Positions 16,312-25,500 of a DNA stretch of 46,323 bases are shown here, piece by piece. Both the position numbers and the translations under genes were made by a program. Positions within the stretch are counted from its first letter, which is position 1; every line of letters begins with the position of its first letter. The stretch comes from CAYLHF01 sp964383365 (lineage in GTDB: Bacteria > Bacteroidota > Rhodothermia > Rhodothermales > UBA10348), in assembly GCA_964383365.1 (NCBI GenBank), contig CAYLHF010000021.1, positions 1 to 46,323 on the forward strand, written 5' to 3'. The notes under the pieces were generated by a model. It was not told the DNA's origin and made no database searches. It saw nothing but the letters and a program-made list of their open reading frames with translations.

Positions 16312-17478
16312 TTATTCGAATGATTCGCCGCCGAACCGTTCATTCAGTCCAAAGAAGTCAGCCACCGTTGCGGCGTGATCTTTAAATGTCTTGCGTACAC
16401 CGAGATCCACTCCCGAACGCTCGCCCCAATATAAGAGCGGTACGTATTCGCGGCTGTGATCGGTGCTCTCTGTCGTAGGATCGTTGCCATGATCGGCCGT
16501 TACCAGCATGCGACTCCCCGGCGGAAGAGATGACCTGATCTGCGGAATAGCTGCATCGAACGCTTCCAATGCCCCGGCAAACCCATCTGGATTGTTCCGG
16601 TGCCCGAATTCCTGATCAAAATCTACCAGGTTGACCCAGATAAAGACATTTTCATCGGTTTCTCCGGCCTGGACAAGACGGGCGATCAGCTTTTCTACCC
16701 CCTCAGCATTCGAACTGGTCTTGTGGGATTCATCAAATCCGACACCCCCGAACAGGTCATTGATTTTTCCGATAGAGACCGTCTTCACTCCATTCGAACG
16801 AAGTGCTTCCTGAACCGTCGGTCCGGTCGGTTTACGCGAGAAGTCCTTTCGGCTGGCAGATATTCTCCGGTATCCGCCGGTATCACCTTCAAACGGCCGG
16901 GCAATCACGCGACCGACAGCGTGGACGCCGACACACACCTGTTCTCGTGCAATACGACAGAGTTCATACAACCGTTCGAGCGGAACCGTATCCGTATGCG
17001 CTGCGATTTGAAAAACGCTGTCAGCAGATGTATAGACAATCGGATATGTCGTTTCACGATGCCGATCACCTAATTCTGCGATAATCTCTGTTCCGGAGGC
17101 CGCCCGATTTCCCAAGACCCCGCCACATTGCGAAAGCATTATAAACGGATTCAGGACTTCGTCCGGAAAACCTTCAGGATACGTCGGGAACGGTACGTTG
17201 AGACTCAATCCTGCCAGTTCCCAATGTCCTGTGGTACTGTCCTTGCCGGCGGACGTCTCGGTCAGCTTTCCAAAGTCCGCGCCTGGATTTTTCGACGGTG
17301 GTACGCCGGCCAGGGTTCGAATATTTCCCAGTCCCATGGACGTCATGTTCGGAATACTTGGACCCGCCGTATCGCATACGTGACCGAGTGTGTCACTCCC
17401 GACATCTCCATACGAGAAGGCATCGGGTTGTTCTCCGATTCCTACGCCATCAAGAACAATTGTTAGAAAGACTGACAT
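16312..17478 (-). CDS. deoB: Phosphopentomutase
   Basis: 388 residues, normal for DeoB. Alkaline-phosphatase-superfamily metal ligands are visible: VLDGVGIGEQPDA at the N-terminus, the phospho-acceptor threonine in GKDSTTGHWELAGL near residue 88, and TADHGNDPTTESTDHSREYVP near the C-terminus. The cap domain begins at about residue 100. The enzyme interconverts ribose/deoxyribose 1- and 5-phosphates, linking nucleoside phosphorolysis to the pentose pathway. It sits directly before two microcompartment vertex genes, 15 bp apart, and after a membrane protein gene on the same strand. No deoC, deoA or deoD is in the window. Confidence 0.95.
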   Translation of the reverse strand: MSVFLTIVLDGVGIGEQPDAFSYGDVGSDTLGHVCDTAGPSIPNMTSMGLGNIRTLAGVPPSKNPGADFGKLTETSAGKDSTTGHWELAGLSLNVPFPTYPEGFPDEVLNPFIMLSQCGGVLGNRAASGTEIIAELGDRHRETTYPIVYTSADSVFQIAAHTDTVPLERLYELCRIAREQVCVGVHAVGRVIARPFEGDTGGYRRISASRKDFSRKPTGPTVQEALRSNGVKTVSIGKINDLFGGVGFDESHKTSSNAEGVEKLIARLVQAGETDENVFIWVNLVDFDQEFGHRNNPDGFAGALEAFDAAIPQIRSSLPPGSRMLVTADHGNDPTTESTDHSREYVPLLYWGERSGVDLGVRKTFKDHAATVADFFGLNERFGGESFE

Positions 17479-17511
17479 ACGACGCGATATTCTGAAATTG
17501 ACGCTGATCGT

Positions 17512-18846
17512 CTACTCGACAACCGTGCACTCGCCCGTCTCGAACGCTTCCTGAAGAGCCGCCGTGGCATCCGAGCGAAGCATATCTGGACCATCGTGCC
17601 GGTCCGACAGCAGGGCAACACCAATATGTATCGTGCCGCCGAGTTCATGTTGGGCATCCGCGAATACACCCTGGATACGCCCCGCCCACGCAGCGACCCC
17701 GTCTGATGCACCATGATAGAATACACCAAACGTAAGTTCTCCGAAACGCTCAATACGACCATCGTTGACCTCATCGCGCAATCGCGCCTCAAACTCGGTT
17801 TCCAGTTGGATGATGTCCTCGTCAGATGGAACGGATCCATCATCAGAATTTTCGTCGTTTTCGATCCTGTTCAGGAAGACCAGTGCCAGCGCCAGCGGAT
17901 GGGTGTGTGATCGGGCCCGCTCCATTTCCTCCGAAATGATTTCTCTTCTGGGCTTGAGATCGTCAGGGTCTCCAGGGGACGCCAGTTCGCCCTCAGCCGC
18001 CGCGTCAAGAATGGTCCCGAACAGTCTCGCGAACTGCTCCAACAGGACGCGTACAGGCGCCGATTCCAATCCCCCGTCATTCATCGTGTCGACGACCAGC
18101 AGGTAGTCGGTTTTTTCCTTTTTCGGAGCGACGGGTACCATGGCCACCTGCCGAACAGAGATGGGCTCGTGGTAATAACCGAGCTTCTGTTTCGGTAGCC
18201 CCTCCGGTCCCACGCGCGGATAAACGACCGGAACGAGCGCTCTATGTCCTGCCAGAAGGGGTTCTTTCGCAGCAAATGATCCGCGACTCTTGGCATAGGA
18301 ATTCTGACTGACAACGGCTTCAATATGATACCGTAGAGGCGCCTTTTCCTGGCGAAGAAGACATACAGTGTACGCATCGAGCCCGGCGCGAAGCGAACGT
18401 AAAGCCGGAATCATTACGTCTGCATTCTGATTTCCGGACGTCTCCGATACCATGATGCGCGCACGCGGCTTGCGCGTTCGCGCCTTGCCGACGACCGGCT
18501 CCGTCCTCGGCTCCGAATCGATAGATTCAGATCGTTTGTCGTCTCTCTCCTGATCTACAACGGGCACCTCCTTCTGGTCTCGAGTCGGTGATGATTCAAC
18601 GGTCGGAATCGACTCCACCGGCCGGATGTCGATGATGCCAAGCGTACTTAAATCCTCTTCTTCCTGTACGGGAGCCTGCATGAATGTCTCCGGAACATCG
18701 TTGTGCTGGCGTTTGAGTTTTGCCGACAGCATCAGGCCTACCCCGATCACGAGTATGACGGCGACAACGAACAGCAGAGGCTGCTGTAGAACAAATCCGA
18801 GAGTCGTGGCAACGATGGCCAGAATAATAAATAGTACGCGAAGCAT
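17512..18846 (-). CDS. Membrane protein with GAF-like region and degenerate GGDEF-like domain
   Basis: 444 residues from the ATG at 18846. A longer reading to 18972 exists, but starting at MLRVLFIILAIVATTLGFVL puts a membrane segment at the N-terminus, and a second follows (LLFVVAVILVIGVGLMLSA). A charged linker of about 100 residues comes next. Residues about 140-290 resemble a GAF-type sensory fold (RAGLDAYTVCLLRQEKAPLR). The last 130 residues follow a GGDEF-domain outline (EEMERARSHTHPLALALVFL, then IERFGELTFGVFYH where RxGGDEFxV would be, then GGTIHIGVALL). The signature itself is missing, so diguanylate cyclase activity is unlikely. It is upstream of deoB by 33 bp. Both domain calls are by eye. 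Confidence 0.6.
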   Translation of the reverse strand: MLRVLFIILAIVATTLGFVLQQPLLFVVAVILVIGVGLMLSAKLKRQHNDVPETFMQAPVQEEEDLSTLGIIDIRPVESIPTVESSPTRDQKEVPVVDQERDDKRSESIDSEPRTEPVVGKARTRKPRARIMVSETSGNQNADVMIPALRSLRAGLDAYTVCLLRQEKAPLRYHIEAVVSQNSYAKSRGSFAAKEPLLAGHRALVPVVYPRVGPEGLPKQKLGYYHEPISVRQVAMVPVAPKKEKTDYLLVVDTMNDGGLESAPVRVLLEQFARLFGTILDAAAEGELASPGDPDDLKPRREIISEEMERARSHTHPLALALVFLNRIENDENSDDGSVPSDEDIIQLETEFEARLRDEVNDGRIERFGELTFGVFYHGASDGVAAWAGRIQGVFADAQHELGGTIHIGVALLSDRHDGPDMLRSDATAALQEAFETGECTVVE

Positions 18847-18972
18847 TCGCGGGGCGATCGGTGGCCGAATTTCTAAGGTGGATACGGGGCTGTCGAATCT
18901 ACCCGCACCCTGTAGCAAAGTCAACTGGAGTCTGGGTTCGAACCATAAACTGGTCGAGAGAATCTGTTTCAC

Positions 18973-19507
18973 TTTGAGTCATCTTCATCGAATCAGAATG
19001 AGATTGGATCTCCATCATAGATAAATATCGTCCATTCAGGTCGATTTAGGTAGGTATCTCCGTTTTGGCACGTCGTTTGGTGTCTACTCAAACACAGACG
19101 GAAGGAGCGCGCTCGAAAGTTCTAAAACTCCCTCCTTGGTTTGATAAACACCCTCCGGGCCCTCCTCTCCGCTCTGTCTCCTCGACAAACATATTCCGGT
19201 GTCTCTACTGGATGTTGTGCGCTGTCCCTTCCGGACCATGAACTCATGTTTCGGAAGGGATTTTTTTATGTATTCGTTATTAATAAATGTAGTTATTTAC
19301 ACGTAAATATATGTTCATTTTTAATGATATCGTTCAATTATCTGTTATTGGCACACTCTTTGTCATCCTATGTGCGTGTCGTTCTGGCAACTTGCAGGAA
19401 TGACGATAATCACTGTCTGTGCAACCATACACGGGTTTTTTATGCTAACCGACAAGAACACGAGTCTCGTTTCTGGTCTCATGTATCGAAATGACCCGTA
19501 CAACACC
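18973..19507. other. Intergenic region before the giant secreted-protein gene
   Basis: About 530 bp between divergent genes. The half next to 18972 is of average composition with pyrimidine-rich patches (around 19120-19190). The half next to the giant gene, 19261-19380, is strikingly AT-rich and is the likely promoter and 5' leader. A hairpin with a T-run (separate entry) divides the two. The giant frame is open back to an ATG at 19370, but residues before 19508 lack signal-peptide character. I saw no tRNA and no convincing small gene. Confidence 0.6.
19225..19268 (+). terminator. Hairpin with T-run in the leader of the giant gene
   Basis: A 9-bp perfect stem (TCCCTTCCG at 19225-19233, CGGAAGGGA at 19252-19260) with an 18-base loop is followed at once by seven T residues. 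This is the shape of an intrinsic terminator reading rightwards, yet no plus-strand gene precedes it within 3 kb. It may therefore be a leader attenuator of the giant gene or the remnant of a lost gene. Confidence 0.55.
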
Positions 19508-22500
19508 ATGCACTATTCGCTCCCCACAGCGCGAAAGTTTTCTCGCTACTTCTTTCTCCTTCTGACCCTGCTCCTTCTGGGAGTCGGAAATGCAGCTGCC
19601 GGCGTATCGACGTTTACCCCGTCGAGCCCGCCCTCCGACTGTTCTATCTGCACGAACAAGCTGACTTCGGTCACGCTCAGATATGACGGTTCGGCCAGTG
19701 CGCACATTGTCGTAACCGATTCGGATGGAACGATCCACTTCGACGACACGGTAGCGCCCGGTGCTGAGTTCACGTTCACCGGTAACAAGGGTGACGGGAC
19801 GTTCAAGAAGCAGAATCTAGACCTCTATATAGATGGTAGCCTGGACGTCACCGTCCACGTGAGCTGTTCTCAACCTTTCGGAGTCGGTATGGTGTTTGGC
19901 TCCTTCACCGTTGCGGGTGGAATTCAGAAGGATGGAACGACGCTTTGCACGCCTCCCGATCCCGGTGAGGCACTCTGCTATCTGGTCCCTGACAACGACG
20001 GCTTCAATAACAGTGATGATGCCGCCACGTTCGTCAACAGTGCTGGTGTTGAAGGTTTCATCGGCATGACGGGAACCAAGCACATTGAGGCAATCATGTT
20101 TATTCCGGGAACGGGAATTCTCTACGGTGGAGATGCGGCCCGATTCGGAACCGTCAGTTTAACGACCGGTGCATTTACCCTGATCGGATTATTCGGAAGT
20201 GGAAACGGAGCCGATGGGGTAGAGGACCTTAATGATATCGACGGTCTCTCGTACGATCCGTTTACGGGCGACGTCTATGCCACGTCACGTCGCTCAGGAA
20301 TGCCCGACCTTCTTTTCAAGGTCGATATCACCACGGGAGCGGCGATCCCGAACGCGTTCGGGTCCGGAGTCGACTACGTGGTCGTCCCCCCCGTCATAGA
20401 TGGCAGCACCGCTCTCAACGACGTAGATGACATCGCCATCTCATCGGTCGATGGAACGATGTGGGGCATCATCAACGAGAATGGCCATATCAGTCACCTC
20501 GTGACAATAGACAAGACGACCGGTGCTTCGACTGATATTACGTTGATCGACCGGGACAACATCGAAGGGCTAGGCTTTCATCCCGACGGACGTTTCCTTG
20601 GTGTACTCGGTGACAGTGGACGTGAAATCCGTGAGATCAATCCTGCCAACGGTACGACGACTGCGTTTGCGACGTTGGGCGTCAACGATTTTCTCGATTA
20701 TGAAGGTATCGCCTGCCTGACGGAACCTGAAAACCGTATCGAAGGCACCGTATATCTAAAACCAGCCATCGATCTCGAACTGGCCAAGGACGTCGACAAG
20801 ACCACCGCTCTTACGGGTGAAACGCTTCAGTACACGATCGAGCTGACGAATGCCAGCGCCACACTTCCGGCAGCGACCAACCCGGTTTCGGGCACCGTAG
20901 CCGGAGGAATCACTGTCGAACTCTGGAGAGACAACGACTCGAGTGGTACCGTGAACGGAGGCGACTCTATGGTTGCCACGGATGTAACGGCTGGAGACGG
21001 CACGTACAGCTTCGATATCAGTTCGACCGGAGACTTCGTGATTCAGGTCGATCTATCTACCATTCCAAGCCTGGCCATCGCTCCTCTCGATAATGTCGAG
21101 ACGGCCGTGTTTGTCGGATTCGGTAACACGGACAGCGGTAATGATTTCTACTTCTTTAATTTTGTTGAAGCCACGTCGGTCACTGTAGAAGACGTGCTGC
21201 CTGCCGAAGTATCCTTCGATAGTGCTACACCATCAGCGGGCTCATTTGCCGGAAATACGTGGACCGTCGGCACGATGGCCGTCGGCGCGAGCGAGACGCT
21301 CGTTATTGATGTAACCATCGACTCTTCCGGGACGATTGAAAACTGTGCCGAAGTAAAAACGGCCAGTCCTGATGACGTCGACTCCACTCCAGGTAACGGA
21401 GTAAAGAACGGTGAAGATGACCAGGACTGTGCGACGACTACCGGAAATTCGCCCGAGATCGATCTCGAACTCGAGAAAACGGCCACCGGACCGGACAGTA
21501 ACGGACTCGTGACGTATTCCGTCACCGTTTCGAATACCAGCTCAAACGACGCAACCGGAGTTGAAGTCAGCGACATGCTGCCCTCCGGACTCACATTTGG
21601 TGCTTTCGGAACCGTTCCTTCAGGTACGACAACGAATTTCGCCGATCCAACCATCACGTGGACCGTCGGAAACCTGGCCGCGAGCGCGACCAAGACACTG
21701 ACCTTCACCGCAACGCAGACAGATACGTCCGTCACGAACTGCGCCGAAGTGTCCAACGCTACCCAGGATGACGTCGATTCGACCCCGGGCAACGGAATAC
21801 ATTCCACGCCCGAGGACGACGAAGACTGTGTGACCACAGAACTCAATCCCGAGATCGATCTCGAACTCGAGAAGACGGCCTCCAATCTGACCCCGGAACC
21901 AGGGTCCAACATCGACTATACGGTCACTATTACGAACAAGGGTCCGGGTACGGCCCACAACATCGTCGTGCAGGAACTCCTTCCGGCCGACGTGACTTTC
22001 GTGAGTGCTGCACCGGATGCCGGCACGTATAACAGCGGAACAGACACGTGGACCATTCCTTCTCTGGGTCCGGGATCGAGCCTGAATCTGGTCATCACGG
22101 TTACGGTCAATCCGGGTGCGATGAGTATGACCACCTTCCTCGAGGATGGTATTTATCGCCTTCACAATCATCCTGCAAATCAGATCCAGCCTCCTGGCTA
22201 CGGTCTGAGACTCGACGAGTTATTTGGTGGATTCTCTGGTATCACGTTTGATTTCGATGACGCGCTGGCTGCCATGTTTATGGAAATAGACGGTACGACG
22301 GTCAAGATCTATGGACAGGTCTTCGGCGGTGTCGACAGCGGCGCAGGATATGACCCCGCCCTATCCGGCGTATGGGATGTGGACTTCACATATGACGGCG
22401 TTGTTTCCGGCGTTCCTTCAGACGATGATCTATGGGTCACCGACGCTGACGGTGAAGTCAGCACGGGAACGATCTCACCACGCTTCACGACACCTTTCTT

Positions 22501-25500
22501 CAACGCCTCTGACGTATTCGACCTCCTCGACAAGTCCAATGGAACGACCACGTTCCGCCTCGGCGACACCGATGATGAGACCGGCTACCTTGGATACGTC
22601 GGTGTCAGCGGTTGGGGATGGTTGAAACATGGCGTTGCTCCGAATCTGAATCATGTGCCGATTTCGGACTGGATTTTCACGGCCACACCGGAATCTCCGT
22701 CCATCGGCAACTGCGTCGAAATAACGGCGGCCGACGAGAATGATATAGATTCGACGCCGAATAACGGCCTCGGGAATGGTGAAGATGATGAAGCTTGCGT
22801 GACCATTCATCCGGGTGGCCCGAAAGTCGATCTCTCCGTCAATAAGACGGTAGATAATGCGAACGTCAACGTAGGTGATACGGTCACATTTACCGTAACG
22901 CTTACCAACGACGGAAGCGTCTCGACCACAGCTACCAACATTACGGTCGGCGATCGCCTTCCCGACGATATCACTGTTCTATCGACGACACCGTCAACCA
23001 ATGTGTCGACGAATACGACCACAAACATCATGTCCTGGTTTGTGCCCGATCTGGCTCCCGGCCAATCGGTGGCACTCGAAATCCTCGCACGAGTGGATGC
23101 TCCAGGAATGCAGTGGAATTGTGTCCAGGTTCTCTCGGTAGATCAGGAAGATGTGGATTCCGTGCCTGGCGACGGGTATGAGCACGGCGACGATGATGAC
23201 AACTGCGTCGATATCATGACCCCTGATCCATATATCGACCTGTCTCTGAAGAAGACCGTGGACGAGTCACAACCGGGTCTCGGAGACGAGGTGGTTTACA
23301 CGCTCAAGCTCAAGAACAAATCAACAGCAACGGCCAATGCCACGGGCATCACGGTCACAGACGATCTGCCGGCAGGCGTGACCGTCCTCTCTACAACACC
23401 TTCTACCAACGTTACGTTCAACAACACGACACATACGTTGAGTTGGTTCGTTCCGACGCTGGCTCCGGGTGGTGTACTGACGCTTGACATCCGGGCTCGG
23501 ATCGATGCATCGGGGACAAACAAGAACTGTGCTGAAGTCGCAGCCGCAAGTCCGGTCGATACAGATTCGACACCTGGAAATGCGGATACGGTTAATGAAG
23601 ACGACAGCTCCTGTGTAGTTACAAACACTCCCGATCCAACGATAGATCTGGAACTCGACAAAACGATCGATAACACCAATCCCGATCTGGGAGATAACGT
23701 GACCTATACGCTCACGCTCTCGAACCCGGGTGCTGCAGAATCTGCTACTGGCGTTGTGGTGAAAGATCTACTGCCTGCTGGCGTTTCTTTCGTGAGCGCG
23801 AATCCGGGCGGTGACTACGATGATACCACGGGAATCTGGACGGTGGGTACGCTCGCTGCCGATGATACCGTAATGCTCGAAATCACCGTGTCGGTGGACT
23901 CATTTGGCCCGCACGAGAACTGTGCCCAGGTATATGCCGCCGATCAGGACGACATGGACTCGATTCCAGCGAACGGCGTCAAGAACGGGGAAGACGATCA
24001 GGATTGTGTGACGTTCACGACGAACCCCGTACCGTCTGATCTGATGTGCTATTTTGTTGCAGACAACGATTCACATGCGGGCAGTCCCGACGTCTTGACG
24101 TACCTGTCGAATGGACTCATCGAGTTTGAGACGGGTGCAACGGGTACAAGCTCGATCCACGCGATCGAATTCATTCCCTCGACCGGTAAACTCTATGCAG
24201 CTGATGGAGACCGCCTCGGAACACTCAATCAAGGAACGGGAGTGTTCTCACCGATCGGACCGTTTGGAGCCGGTTTTGGAGCATTTGGCTTGCAGACGTT
24301 CTCGAATGTGGTGGGACTCGGTCTCGATCCGTTCACGGGCGTTCTCTACGGAGTTGCACGGCGCGGCGGAGAAGATCTCCTGTTTCAGGTTGATCCGTTT
24401 GCCGGGTCGGCCATTGCGAACGCGTTCGGTACGGGCCTCACCTATGTACCGATCTCCATCGTGGGTGGACGCGACGACATAGATGATATCGCAATCGATC
24501 CATTTGATGGTACGATGTTCGGACTCGCATCCGGCTCAGGTACCGATCACCTCGTCGTGATCGACAAGACGAATGGCACCGTGCCGACCGATATCGGCCC
24601 GCTCGGGTCGACCAACATCCGTGGGATCTCATTTGATTCGGGTGTCCGACTCCTGGGAGTCCGCGGAAGCACCGACCGGGAAGTCGTCGATATCAATACG
24701 GTCAACGGCTCAACCAGTCATGTCGCCAACCTGGGTATCAACGCCAATCTGGACTACGAAAGTATCGTTTGTCCGATGCCGGGTACGAACGACATCCTCG
24801 GCACCGTCTTCCATGACGTAAATGAAGACGCGCTGTTGAACGCTGGTGATATCGGACAGGGTGGCGTCACCGTCGAACTGTATCGCGATACGGACAGTGA
24901 CAATATCGGAGACTTCATCGTAGGTACGACGGTATCTGCAGCCGATGGTACGTACGGGTTCCACATCCTGTCGCAAGGAGATTTCGTCCTGCACAGTGTG
25001 ACCTCTACCTATCCTGCCGGTGCCGTGTTGACTACAGACAATATCGAACTGGCTTCATTCGCCTCGTTTGGTAACGTCGATAGCGGAAACGATTTCGGAT
25101 TCAAGCTGACTGCCGGTAATCCAGGCTCGATTGGAGACCTTGTCTTCGACGATGCCAACGGAAACGGTGTCTTTGATCTCGGCGATACCGGTCTTGGTGG
25201 AGTACTCGTGCGGCTCTACGCCGGTGCGTGTCCTCCGGCTGGATCTCCGCTCGCAATCCGGGTGACGGATCCGTCCGGAGCCTACCTGTTCACCGGTCTC
25301 AGTGCGGGTACGTACTGCGTGGACGTAGCAGAAGCTACCGTTCCAAGCGGATATATCCATACGACAGCGAACGATCCGATGACGGTCGTGCTCTCGACCG
25401 GCCAGCACTTTGAAGATGCCGACTTCGGCTACTGGTTCAACGCAACCATGGCCCAGGCCGACCTCGAACTGACGAAGGAGGTCGACACCTCGGCACCTGC

